Positions 16,360-25,155 of a stretch of 44,775 nt of DNA are shown in pieces; the stretch's first letter is position 1; each line of letters begins with the position of its first letter. The stretch spans positions 1 through 44,775 of the forward strand of contig JAGAOU010000051.1 in assembly GCA_017623595.1 (NCBI GenBank). The letters are read 5' to 3'. The stretch comes from Clostridia bacterium (GTDB lineage Bacteria > Bacillota > Clostridia > Oscillospirales > UBA644). Below the pieces are notes generated by a model. It worked only from the letters and a program-made list of their open reading frames with translations. It was not told the origin of the DNA and searched no databases. Both the position numbers and the translations under genes were made by a program.

Positions 16360-17550
16360 ATGAGCGACCATACCCTATACACCCTTTGGCTTCTCCTCAA
16401 CGGAAAGCCCGCAACCCACCGCACAGGTGCCCTTCTGCAGCACATGACAGCCGCAGAAGCCTATCATGCGGACAAAGAAACCCTTTGCCGATATCTGAGC
16501 GAAAAAGATGCGGCCTATTTTCTGAACAAAGACCTGGCCCCTGCCATGAAAGTGTCTCGGGAATGTGAAGAAAAAAATATCCGCATGGTCTGCTACCATG
16601 ACAAGGAATACCCTCCCTCTCTGCGGGAGATCGACAATCCCCCTGCGATGCTGTTTTGCCTGGGACATCTGCCAGAGCCGAATCTGCCCACGGTGGGAAT
16701 CGTGGGAACCCGAAACTGCAGTCGCACCGGGGCGGCCCTGGCGGCCACCTTTTCCTGTTCCCTGACCCTGTCGGGGTTTCAGATTGTCAGCGGTATGGCA
16801 AACGGAATCGACACTTACGCCCACAAGGGTCCCCTCATCAAAGGATATCCCTCCTTTGCGGTGCTGGGATGCGGCGTGGACGTGATCTACCCGAAACAAA
16901 ATGAAGAGCTGTACAACATCCTCAAGCAGCACGGAGGTCTGATCTCCGAATACCCACCGGGGACAAAGCCCTTCCCCGGGAATTTTCCCCCGCGCAACCG
17001 AATCATCAGCGGTCTGTCCGACGGGGTGCTGGTGGTGGAATGTCCGCCGAAAAGCGGATCCATGAGCACCGCCCGCTATGCCATCGAGCAAAACCGAACC
17101 CTTTTTGCCGTTCCCGCCGGTCCCAACGAAAGGATCAACACGGGAACCAACAACCTGATCAAAAACGGCGCGGTCTTCTGCACCGAGCCGGATGATATTT
17201 TTCGGGAATTCCAACCCCGCTTCGCAGATCGGATCACCCCCACCGTGGTGCGCTTCCGCCCTGCTGAAACGGAAGAGCCGACCCCTCCCGAGCCACCGCC
17301 ACCCCGTAAGGAGAAGAAGGCAAAAAAGCCCTCCCCTCCCAAACCTTCGGAGCCACCAAGGCCCCGACCGTCCCTTTCCCCCGAGGAAGAGAAGGTATTC
17401 AACGCCTTCTCCGAGGGTGAGATTCTCTCCGCCGACGACATCGGACAACGGACCGATCTTCCCTTCCACCGCCTCTTGCCGATCCTGCAGGGATTGGAAC
17501 TGGCAGGATGCATCGAGCCCCTTCCGGGTTCCATGTTCCGCCGCAAATAA
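16360..17550 (+). CDS. dprA: DNA processing protein DprA (Smf)
   Basis: 396 residues. DprA loads RecA on incoming single strands during natural transformation and is found in most bacteria. The extended Rossmann domain (~105-280) carries VGIVGTRNCSRTG, SGMANGIDTYAHKG, LGCGVDVIYP and the block SEYPPGTKPFPGNFPPRNRI. A proline/lysine-rich linker (~295-340) joins it to a C-terminal winged-helix domain (~340-396). RBS AAAGGAG is eight bases before the ATG. It precedes topA by 36 bases, a common order in Firmicutes (dprA-topA-trmFO). Confidence 0.96.
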   Translation: MSDHTLYTLWLLLNGKPATHRTGALLQHMTAAEAYHADKETLCRYLSEKDAAYFLNKDLAPAMKVSRECEEKNIRMVCYHDKEYPPSLREIDNPPAMLFCLGHLPEPNLPTVGIVGTRNCSRTGAALAATFSCSLTLSGFQIVSGMANGIDTYAHKGPLIKGYPSFAVLGCGVDVIYPKQNEELYNILKQHGGLISEYPPGTKPFPGNFPPRNRIISGLSDGVLVVECPPKSGSMSTARYAIEQNRTLFAVPAGPNERINTGTNNLIKNGAVFCTEPDDIFREFQPRFADRITPTVVRFRPAETEEPTPPEPPPPRKEKKAKKPSPPKPSEPPRPRPSLSPEEEKVFNAFSEGEILSADDIGQRTDLPFHRLLPILQGLELAGCIEPLPGSMFRRK

Positions 17551-17586
17551 ATCAGAAAACAATCGACCTTAAAAAGGAGAATTATA

Positions 17587-19806
17587 ATGGCAACCAAATC
17601 CACCGCAACCACCGCTACGGAAGAAGCACAGAAGAAAACTGCGGCAAAGAAAACCGTAAAAAAAGCCGCAACGAAAAAATCTTCCGCAAAAAAGACCGCG
17701 ACAAAGAAGCCGACCAAAAATCTCTTGATCGTGGAGTCTCCCTCCAAGGCCAAAACCATAAAGAAATATCTGGGAAGCAAATTCGAGGTCCTTTCCTCCA
17801 AAGGACACATCCGAGATCTGCCCGCATCCCGTCTGGGTGTGGATATTGAGAACGGTTTTACCCCCGAATATATCGTCCCCCGCAAGGACGGGAAAGCCGC
17901 CCTGCTTAAAGAATTGAAGGCGGCCGCAAAGAACAGCAAGGCCGTATATCTTGCAACCGACCCCGACCGGGAAGGAGAAGCCATCGCATGGCATCTTGCA
18001 CAGATGCTGGAGTTGGACGAAGAGGCGGCAAACCGTGTCACCTTTAACGAAATTACCCGCAAGGCCGTCACGGAGGGTATGCAGAAGCCCCGTGCCATCG
18101 ATAAGGATCTGGTGGCCTCTCAGCAGACCCGCCGCGTTCTCGACCGCATCGTGGGCTACAAGCTCTCCCCCTTCCTTTGGCACAAGGTCAAGTACGGTCT
18201 GTCCGCAGGCCGCGTACAGTCGGTAGCCACCCGCTGGGTGGTGGACCGTGAACGGGAAATCGACGCCTTTATTCCTCAGGAATACTGGAATCTGGATGCC
18301 CGCTTCAACAATGGCAAAAAGGAATACACCGCCCGCTTCTTCGGCAACGAAGATGGGAAAATCACGGTGTCCTCCGCCGAAGAAAATGCGAAAATCCGCA
18401 GTGAACTGGACGGGCAGGATTATACCGTCAAATCCTTGAAGGAGCAGGAAAAGGTGAAAAATCCCGCACCTCCCTTCACCACATCCTCCATGCAACAGGA
18501 CGCCTCGGTGCATCTGAACATGCACCCCCAAAAGACCATGTCTGTGGCGCAGACGCTGTACGAAGGTGTTGATGTGGCAGGTCTCGGCCCCATCGGTCTT
18601 ATCACTTACATGAGAACCGACTCCCTGCGCATCTCCGATGAAGCCCGTGCCGCAGCAAAGGACTTTATCCTCGAAGCCTACGGAGAGAAATATTATCCCA
18701 AAACACCCCGCAGCTTCAAAACCCGCCAAGGGGCACAGGATGCTCACGAAGCCATCCGTCCCACGGAAATTTCTCTGACTCCCGAGAAGATCAAGGGAAG
18801 TCTTACCCATGACCAGTATCGTCTGTATAAGCTGATTTGGGAACGGTTCACCGCCAGCCAGATGGCCTGCGTGGTCCAGCACGTCCGCAGTATGGAAATC
18901 GAAGCGGCGGGCTATCTCTTCCGCGCCTCCGACACCAAAAAGGTCTTCGACGGCTACAGCCGCCTTTACCGTTATTCCGAAGAACATGAAGAGACCTCTG
19001 CTTTCCCCGACGTGAAAGAAGGGGATGTACTGGACTTCAAGGAGTTGGTTTCCGAGCAGAAATTCACCCAACCCCCCTCCCGCTACACCGAAGCTTCCCT
19101 CATCAAAACCCTGGAGGAAAACGGTATCGGACGCCCCTCTACCTTTGCGCCCATCGTGGGAACTATCATCGAACGGGATTATGTGGAACGGGAAGGAAAA
19201 ACCCTGAAGCCCACCAATTACGGCTTTGTCACCACCGATCTTTTGATTGAAAACTTCAGCAACATCGTGGACTCGGCTTTCACAGCCGAAATGGAAGAGC
19301 AGCTGGATAGCGTGGAGGAAGGGAAAAAGACCTCTGTTGACGTACTCCAAAGCTTCTACGGAGATTTTGCCGAGGCGCTGGAAAAGGCAGAAGCCAATAC
19401 TGAACGCCGTCGCGTGGAAGCTCCTGTGGAGGAAAGCGACGAGGTCTGCGAGCTCTGCGGACGGAAGATGGTCTATAAGGTCAGTCGTTTCGGCCGATTC
19501 CTCGCCTGCCCCGGATATCCCGAATGCAAAAATACAAAACCCGTCTACACCAAAGCGGCAGGCTCCTGCCCCCTCTGCGGAAGCGCACTTGTGGTCCGCA
19601 AGACCCAAAAGGGCAAGACCTACTACACCTGCGAAAAGGGTGCCGCCTGCGGATTCCGCACCTGGGATGTTCCCACAAATGAGCTTTGTCCCAAATGCGG
19701 AAAAACGCTGTTCCGCCATTTCAGCACACTCCATTGCGGAACGGAGGGCTGTGATTACGAAGCCCCCTATCAGAAGAATAACAAAACGGAGAACGAAGCG
19801 AAATGA
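17587..19806 (+). CDS. topA: DNA topoisomerase I
   Basis: 739 residues; relaxes negative supercoils. The TOPRIM domain begins at about residue 45 ([17 protein letters not shown]) and has the acidic [14 protein letters not shown] motif. The catalytic tyrosine is Tyr341 in ITYMRTDS. The C-terminus has three four-cysteine zinc ribbons (~620-735: CELCGRK, CPLCGSA, CPKCGKT). Unusual is an N-terminal extension of about 44 residues made mostly of Ala, Lys and Thr in a repeated AAKK/ATKK pattern, like a histone-H1 or HU tail; the family normally starts at the TOPRIM strand. The ATG at 17587 has AAGGAG eight bases upstream, and no later ATG lies in the tail. The stop overlaps the trmFO start. Confidence 0.97.
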   Translation: MATKSTATTATEEAQKKTAAKKTVKKAATKKSSAKKTATKKPTKNLLIVESPSKAKTIKKYLGSKFEVLSSKGHIRDLPASRLGVDIENGFTPEYIVPRKDGKAALLKELKAAAKNSKAVYLATDPDREGEAIAWHLAQMLELDEEAANRVTFNEITRKAVTEGMQKPRAIDKDLVASQQTRRVLDRIVGYKLSPFLWHKVKYGLSAGRVQSVATRWVVDREREIDAFIPQEYWNLDARFNNGKKEYTARFFGNEDGKITVSSAEENAKIRSELDGQDYTVKSLKEQEKVKNPAPPFTTSSMQQDASVHLNMHPQKTMSVAQTLYEGVDVAGLGPIGLITYMRTDSLRISDEARAAAKDFILEAYGEKYYPKTPRSFKTRQGAQDAHEAIRPTEISLTPEKIKGSLTHDQYRLYKLIWERFTASQMACVVQHVRSMEIEAAGYLFRASDTKKVFDGYSRLYRYSEEHEETSAFPDVKEGDVLDFKELVSEQKFTQPPSRYTEASLIKTLEENGIGRPSTFAPIVGTIIERDYVEREGKTLKPTNYGFVTTDLLIENFSNIVDSAFTAEMEEQLDSVEEGKKTSVDVLQSFYGDFAEALEKAEANTERRRVEAPVEESDEVCELCGRKMVYKVSRFGRFLACPGYPECKNTKPVYTKAAGSCPLCGSALVVRKTQKGKTYYTCEKGAACGFRTWDVPTNELCPKCGKTLFRHFSTLHCGTEGCDYEAPYQKNNKTENEAK

Positions 19807-21140
19807 ATCCTTCCGTAACCGTCGTCGGCGCAGGTCTTGCGGGCTGTGAAGCGGCCTGGCAATGTGCCCAGCGCGGCGCAAAGGTCACTCTGTACGAAAT
19901 GAAACCCCTGAAAAAATCCCCCGCCCATAAGTCCGACCTGTTCTGTGAGTTGGTTTGCTCCAACTCTCTGCGGGCGGAAGGGCTTCAGAATGCCATAGGT
20001 GTTTTGAAGGAGGAGCTTCTGCGCATGGGATCGCTGATCATGCAATGCGCCGTTGCCACCCGCGTCCCTGCGGGCGGCGCTCTTGCGGTGGATCGGGAGG
20101 CCTTTGCCGCCGCCGTCACCGAAAAAATCCGAAATCATCCAAACATCACCGTGGTGGAACAGGAAATCACCACCCTGGACTTCGACGAACCCGCCATTAT
20201 CGCCGCAGGCCCTTTGGCCTCGGATCCCTTGGCAGAGGAAATTGTCCGTCGGTTCGGTGCGGGGCTCTCCTTCTTCGATGCCGCCGCTCCCATTGTCACC
20301 GCGGAAAGCATTGATATGTCCAAGGCATACCTGGCCTCCCGTTATGACAAGGGAACCCCCGACTATATCAACTGCCCCATGAACGAAGAGGAATACGACG
20401 CATTCTACAACGCCCTGATCTCCGCAGAAACCGCCCATCTGCACGGCTTTGAAAACAACAAGGTCTTTGAGGGGTGCATGCCCGTGGAGGTTATGGCAAG
20501 CAGAGGGTATGAAACCCTTCTTTTCGGCCCCTTGAAGCCTGTAGGACTGCGCAATCCCCATACGGGGCAGTTACCCAAAGCGGTGGTACAGCTGCGCAAG
20601 GACAATGCAGCATCTTCTCTCTACAATTTGGTGGGATTTCAGACTCATCTGACCTGGCCCGAACAACGCAGAGTCTTCGGAATGATCCCCGGATTGGAAC
20701 ATGCGGAATTCGTCCGCTACGGTGTCATGCACCGCAACACTTTCCTCAACTCCCCCAAACTGCTGACCCCCACCTATCGGGTGCGGGAATCCGAGCATCT
20801 CTATTTTGCAGGACAGATCACGGGGGTGGAGGGATACATCGAATCCGCATCTTCCGGTTTTGTGGCCGGGCTGAACGCGGTGACAGGCGACAAGGCTTGT
20901 TTCCCGCCCGAAACCGCCATCGGATCGCTGGCCCACTATGTGTCCGATCCGAACATCACCGATTTCCAGCCCATGAACGTAAACTTTGGGCTGCTGCCCG
21001 CCCCCGAAGGTCGGGTAAAGAAAAAGGAGCGCAAGGGTCTTCTTTCCGCCCGTGCGCTGGAAACATTGGAGAAATTCTGTAACGAAAACGGAATTCCTTA
21101 CATCGCCCCCGAACAAGAGACGGCGGCGGATAATTGCTGA
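19803..21140 (+). CDS. trmFO: Methylenetetrahydrofolate-tRNA-(uracil54-C5)-methyltransferase
   Basis: 445 residues. A flavoprotein that makes ribothymidine at position 54 of tRNA using methylene-THF. The FAD-binding motif is [14 protein letters not shown] (7-20). Cys52 (ELVCSNSLR) and Cys225 ([10 protein letters not shown]) match, with a one-residue offset, the two cysteines known to be essential in the B. subtilis enzyme. The start overlaps the topA stop by four bases (ATGA), a conserved arrangement. It is followed 15 bases later by plsX. Confidence 0.97.
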   Translation: MNPSVTVVGAGLAGCEAAWQCAQRGAKVTLYEMKPLKKSPAHKSDLFCELVCSNSLRAEGLQNAIGVLKEELLRMGSLIMQCAVATRVPAGGALAVDREAFAAAVTEKIRNHPNITVVEQEITTLDFDEPAIIAAGPLASDPLAEEIVRRFGAGLSFFDAAAPIVTAESIDMSKAYLASRYDKGTPDYINCPMNEEEYDAFYNALISAETAHLHGFENNKVFEGCMPVEVMASRGYETLLFGPLKPVGLRNPHTGQLPKAVVQLRKDNAASSLYNLVGFQTHLTWPEQRRVFGMIPGLEHAEFVRYGVMHRNTFLNSPKLLTPTYRVRESEHLYFAGQITGVEGYIESASSGFVAGLNAVTGDKACFPPETAIGSLAHYVSDPNITDFQPMNVNFGLLPAPEGRVKKKERKGLLSARALETLEKFCNENGIPYIAPEQETAADNC

Positions 21141-21155
21141 AAGGAAGTATATACT

Positions 21156-22166
21156 ATGACCATCATCGTTGACGGTATGGGCGGCGATCACGCTCCCGTG
21201 GAAATTCTCAAGGGCTGTGCCGCCGCCGTGGAAGAACTGGGCGTGAAAATCATCGTCACAGGCCCCGAAGACATGCTGAAAAAAACCATGGAAGACCATG
21301 ATATTTCCGACGAAAATATCGAAATCCGCCATGCAGACGAAATCATCACCATGGAAGATGAGCCGGGCTGTGTACTGAAGGCGAAGCGCAACTCCTCCAT
21401 GGGGTTGGCCTTTGATCTACTGAAAAACGGTGAAGCAGACGCCATGGTTTCCGCCGGCAACTCGGGTGCGGTTCTTGCAGGAGGAACCCTGATCGTCAAG
21501 CGCATCCCCGGTGTCAAGCGGGCCGCCTTTGCTCCCGTTCTTCCCGCAGGAGACAAAAAGGTTATGCTCATCGACAGCGGCGCCAATGAGGTCTGCACCC
21601 CCGAATATCTGGACCAGTTCGGCACCATGGGCGCCATCTATATGAAGCATATGGACTTTTGCGACACACCCAAGGTTGGCCTTCTGAACAACGGTACCGA
21701 GGAATGCAAGGGCACCCAACTGCATCAGGACGCTCATAAGCTGATGAAGGAAAATAACGCCTATGACTTTGTAGGCAACGTGGAAGCCCGCGGCGTATTT
21801 GACGGCGTCTGTGATGTACTGGTAGCCGACGGATTTTCGGGCAATGTGCTGCTGAAGGCCGTGGAAGGCACCGCTTTGTACATGATGAAAATCATGAAGG
21901 AAGCCCTCACCTCCAGCCTCTTTTCCACCATCCTTACGGGGATGCTGAAGCCGAAGCTTCGCAAGATGAAAAAGAAGCTGGACTACACCGAAGAGGGTGG
22001 CGCCGTTCTTCTGGGCATCTGCAAGCCCATCGTCAAGGCCCACGGCAGCTCCAACGCAAAAGCCTTCAAGAACGCTATCCGTCAAGCCGCTGATTTTGCC
22101 GAATCCCACGCTGTGGAAGCCATCACCGAACAGCTGCAGAAACAAAAAGAAACCCCCAACGCCTGA
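21156..22166 (+). CDS. plsX: Phosphate acyltransferase PlsX
   Basis: 336 residues, normal length. PlsX transfers an acyl group from acyl-ACP to phosphate to give acyl-phosphate for PlsY in membrane lipid synthesis. The N-terminal IIVDGMGGDHAP is diagnostic, as is the ANTIPODAL pair SAGNSGAVLAGG (~105) and VADGFSGNVLLKAVEG near 220. RBS AAAGGAAG is eight bases upstream. It is directly followed by an acyl-carrier-like gene and rnc, the usual plsX-acpP-rnc order. Confidence 0.96.
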   Translation: MTIIVDGMGGDHAPVEILKGCAAAVEELGVKIIVTGPEDMLKKTMEDHDISDENIEIRHADEIITMEDEPGCVLKAKRNSSMGLAFDLLKNGEADAMVSAGNSGAVLAGGTLIVKRIPGVKRAAFAPVLPAGDKKVMLIDSGANEVCTPEYLDQFGTMGAIYMKHMDFCDTPKVGLLNNGTEECKGTQLHQDAHKLMKENNAYDFVGNVEARGVFDGVCDVLVADGFSGNVLLKAVEGTALYMMKIMKEALTSSLFSTILTGMLKPKLRKMKKKLDYTEEGGAVLLGICKPIVKAHGSSNAKAFKNAIRQAADFAESHAVEAITEQLQKQKETPNA

Positions 22167-22180
22167 AAGAGAGACATTTT

Positions 22181-22420
22181 ATGTTTGAAATCCTGAACAT
22201 TCTCAAGCCGAATCTTGCCGACATTTTTTCCGTAGAGGAAGAAGATATCACGCCCGCGACCCGCTTTGACGAAGACCTGGGGGCCGACGAGATGGATCTG
22301 CAGGAGATTTCCATGATCGTGGAGGAAGAGTTCGACGTTTTGGTTGACGACGAGGATCTCCCCAAGCTGAACACCGTAGGAGATCTGATCGCCTACATCG
22401 AAGGACAACGCCATGATTGA
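22181..22420 (+). CDS. Acyl carrier-like protein lacking the phosphopantetheine serine
   Basis: 79 residues with the fold signature of acyl carrier protein: helix I (MFEILNILKP), helix II following LGAD, strongly acidic helices (VEEEFDVLVDDED) and a helix IV ending IEGQ. It sits at the acpP position between plsX and rnc, with a start 14 bases after plsX. In ACPs the sequence is D-S-L, the serine being the 4'-phosphopantetheine site. Here codons 36-38 read GAC-GAG-ATG, so Asp36-Glu37-Met38: the serine is glutamate. The nearest serine (Ser44) is not at the site. The protein therefore should not carry acyl chains in the normal way. It may be a regulatory or structural ACP paralogue; a canonical ACP must be encoded elsewhere if fatty acid synthesis is complete. 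Confidence 0.88.
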   Translation: MFEILNILKPNLADIFSVEEEDITPATRFDEDLGADEMDLQEISMIVEEEFDVLVDDEDLPKLNTVGDLIAYIEGQRHD

Positions 22421-23099
22421 GAATCTGACACAAACGGAACTGAAAATCGGATATACCTTCCGCAATAAGGAGCTTTTGCGCAAGGCACTGACCCATTCCT
22501 CCTACCTCAACGAGCATCGGGATGCGGAGGAGTGCAACGAGCGGCTGGAATTTTTGGGAGATTCGGTCCTTTCGCTGATCTGCTCCGACCATCTTTATCA
22601 TACGCGAGGCGGAGACGAAGGAGATTTGACCAAAACAAAGGCTCTTCTCGTCTGCGAAGAAGCCCTTTCCACCTACGCAAAGGAACTGGGCTTGGGTGAA
22701 AACCTTCTTTTGGGGCGAGGAGAAAAGCAAGCGGGGGCGGAGCATCGCAATTCCATTCTCTGCGACGAAATCGAAGCCATTCTCGGTGCCATCTATCTGG
22801 ACGGAGGCTATGAGAAGGCGAAGCAGTTTATCCTTCCCCTGCTCATGGGCGGAGAAGAACGTTTCCGTCAGCATGACTACAAAACCCTTTTGCAGGAAGT
22901 GATCCAGAAAAATCGGGGCGAGGTGCTGAAATACGTCATCGCCGATCAGTTCGGTCCCGAACACGAAAAAACATTTATTTGCCATCTGTATCTCAACAGC
23001 AACCGCATCTCTGAGGCCTCGGGACGTTCCAAGAAGGCGGCAGAGCAGGCGGCGGCGAAAATTGCCCTGGAGCTGATGGGCGTAAAGGAGGATACATAA
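22413..23099 (+). CDS. rnc: Ribonuclease III
   Basis: 228 residues. Cleaves double-stranded RNA in rRNA maturation and RNA decay. The endonuclease domain contains the signature ERLEFLGDSVL; Glu46, Asp50, Asp118 and Glu121 match the E. coli metal-binding residues Glu41, Asp45, Asp114 and Glu117 in spacing. The C-terminal ~70 residues are a double-stranded RNA-binding domain ending in SKKAAEQAAAKIAL. The ATG lies inside the acp-like gene, eight bases of overlap with its stop, so translation is coupled. Its own TAA overlaps the next ATG by one base. Confidence 0.96.
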   Translation: MIENLTQTELKIGYTFRNKELLRKALTHSSYLNEHRDAEECNERLEFLGDSVLSLICSDHLYHTRGGDEGDLTKTKALLVCEEALSTYAKELGLGENLLLGRGEKQAGAEHRNSILCDEIEAILGAIYLDGGYEKAKQFILPLLMGGEERFRQHDYKTLLQEVIQKNRGEVLKYVIADQFGPEHEKTFICHLYLNSNRISEASGRSKKAAEQAAAKIALELMGVKEDT

Positions 23100-23707
23100 T
23101 GAATCAAATACTCTTCGGGCTGGCGCTGATTCTGTTCAATTTCATCGCCGCCTACGCAACGGAAACCTCGGCCATGGCCATCGACCTTCTTCCCGACTTT
23201 GCGGGATATCTGATCATTTGGCTCATGCTGGAAAAGCGCCGCTTCAACCGTTACATGAAAGGGTTGTATGCGGGAATTGCTTTCATGATTCCCGTTTCCT
23301 TCCTGTTCTTTTTGGCGCAAATTCAGGGGCTGTTTATTAACGGCCTTACCCAGGATGCCCGCAACACGGGCTGGAAGCTTTTGGGGATCATCCTTTCGGG
23401 CTTTGCCTATGTCTACACCGAGTATTACGGACTTGTTATGCTGATTGCGGTTCTGCTGACCGGCTGGTTGCTTTTTGCCCTGTTGGAGTATTGGACCCGA
23501 ACCAATCAGCATAAACTGAAGGGGAATGTCTGCCGCATCGGCATGGGCATCGGAGCAATCACCGCCCTCTGTCATGCCGCCAGCGCTCTGATCATTCTTC
23601 CCTTCTCCTGGAATCTCATCACCTATCCTCTGTCCCTGCTCCTTCTGGTCTGCGTATGGTTTGCCATGAAGGATGTCTCCGAAATCGAGACTCCGTCCCG
23701 CACATAA
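23099..23707 (+). CDS. Polytopic membrane protein, function unknown
   Basis: 202 residues with about six or seven TM segments (near 4-20, 28-45, 55-80, 92-108, 110-130, 148-165, 172-192). The start overlaps the rnc stop (TAATG), and murC follows 22 bases after the stop, so it belongs to the run. Charged residues are few and cluster in loops (EKRRFNR after the second segment), which suggests a cytoplasmic loop there. No family recognised; the position between rnc and murC gives no clear clue. Confidence 0.8.
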   Translation: MNQILFGLALILFNFIAAYATETSAMAIDLLPDFAGYLIIWLMLEKRRFNRYMKGLYAGIAFMIPVSFLFFLAQIQGLFINGLTQDARNTGWKLLGIILSGFAYVYTEYYGLVMLIAVLLTGWLLFALLEYWTRTNQHKLKGNVCRIGMGIGAITALCHAASALIILPFSWNLITYPLSLLLLVCVWFAMKDVSEIETPSRT

Positions 23708-23729
23708 CAATTTTTGGGAGTTTTAAACC

Positions 23730-25151
23730 ATGATTGATCTCAAAACAACTCTGAAAACCGCAAAAAAGCTGCATTTTATGGGCATCGGAGGCTCTTCCAT
23801 GAGTTCTTTGGCCCAGATTGCCCTGCGTCGCGGATATACCGTTTCGGGTTCGGATATGCAGGTTTCCAAGGCAACGGAGCAATTGACGGCCCTTGGCATT
23901 TCGGTCAGCATCGGTCAGCTCGCCTGCAACATTGACAAAGAATCCCCCGATGCGGTTATCATGACCGACGCTATCTCTCCCGAAAATCCCGAACGGAAAC
24001 GGGCAGAGGAGCTGGGCATTCCCGTCTACCGCAGAGCGGAATTTCTGGGACAGATTCTGGACGGCTACCATAAAACCGTCGGCGTGGCGGGAACCCACGG
24101 GAAGACAACCACCTCTTCCATGATCACCGCCATGTTCCTCACCGCCCAAAAGGATCCCGCCGCCATTATCGGCGGACACATGAACCTCATCGGAGCAGCC
24201 TACCGTCTCAGCGAGAAGGAAGATCTTTGCATTTTTGAAAGTTGTGAATTCAAGGAATCCTTCCGCTTTTTCCGCTCCGACGTTTCGGTGATCCTGAACA
24301 TCGGAGAGGACCACATGGAATATTTCAAAACCTTGGACAATGTGATCCTTGCTTTCCGCAATTATCTGAACAATATTAAGCCGGGCGGAACTCTGGTCAC
24401 CAACGCAGAGGACAAAAACGTAGCAAAAATGTTGGAGGGATACGAAGGCAATCTCTATCTCTTCGGCCTCGAAAACGGGCATTTCCGCGCTGAAAACATA
24501 ACGCTGGAGCAGGGACTCCCCTCCTTTGATCTTTTCTTCCATCCCAACAATGACGAAGAGAAGGTCTGCTTCGGTCGGGTGGAGCTCTCGGTCCCCGGAC
24601 GGCATAACGTGCTCAACGCTCTGGCCTCTGCCGCCGCAGGCTATGCCCTCGGTCTGACGCAGGAAGAAATCTGCAAGGGCATCCACGCATACAACGGGGC
24701 GGGGCGCCGCTTTGAATATCATTGCACCGTCAACGGGGCAGTGATCGCCGACGATTACGGGCATCACCCCGATGCATACAAGGTTACCTTCAAAACCGCA
24801 CGGGATTTGGGCTTCAAGCGCATTATCGCCATTCATCAGCCCCACACCTTCTCCCGCACAAAAATGCTGATGAAGGAATTCGTGGAGGTTCTGTCCACGG
24901 CAGATAAGGTGCTGATTCCACCCATCTACCCTGCCCGCGAAACCAACGATGACTACAATATCTACGCAGAAGACGTGGTGGCACAGTTGGACAACGCAGA
25001 GCTGATGCGTGATTTTGAACACATCGCCGACCGTGTCAAGGAGCTGGCACAGCCGGGGGATCTGTTCATCACGTTGGGATGCGGCGACATTAACAAGGCT
25101 GCCATTCTGATCACGAAAAAATACGGTGAAAAAATTTTTCTCAAAGGATAA
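23730..25151 (+). CDS. murC: UDP-N-acetylmuramate-L-alanine ligase
   Basis: 473 residues. Adds the first amino acid (L-alanine) to UDP-MurNAc in peptidoglycan synthesis. The N-terminal domain has the glycine loop FMGIGGSSMSSLA (16-28), the ATP P-loop is AGTHGKTTT (120-128), the C-terminal domain has the MurC motif GAGRRFEYH and DDYGHHPD, and EDHMEYF carries metal-binding residues. The GGG-S-S loop differs slightly from the common GIGGxGMS, as in several Clostridia. RBS GGGAG is nine bases upstream. The stop lies four bases before the next gene. Confidence 0.95.
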   Translation: MIDLKTTLKTAKKLHFMGIGGSSMSSLAQIALRRGYTVSGSDMQVSKATEQLTALGISVSIGQLACNIDKESPDAVIMTDAISPENPERKRAEELGIPVYRRAEFLGQILDGYHKTVGVAGTHGKTTTSSMITAMFLTAQKDPAAIIGGHMNLIGAAYRLSEKEDLCIFESCEFKESFRFFRSDVSVILNIGEDHMEYFKTLDNVILAFRNYLNNIKPGGTLVTNAEDKNVAKMLEGYEGNLYLFGLENGHFRAENITLEQGLPSFDLFFHPNNDEEKVCFGRVELSVPGRHNVLNALASAAAGYALGLTQEEICKGIHAYNGAGRRFEYHCTVNGAVIADDYGHHPDAYKVTFKTARDLGFKRIIAIHQPHTFSRTKMLMKEFVEVLSTADKVLIPPIYPARETNDDYNIYAEDVVAQLDNAELMRDFEHIADRVKELAQPGDLFITLGCGDINKAAILITKKYGEKIFLKG

Positions 25152-25155
25152 CCAA

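Noticed and set aside
17569..19881. 770-codon open frame antisense to topA
   Set aside because: Same reason: topA on the plus strand has all its catalytic motifs, and the antisense product has only low-complexity glycine and histidine runs.
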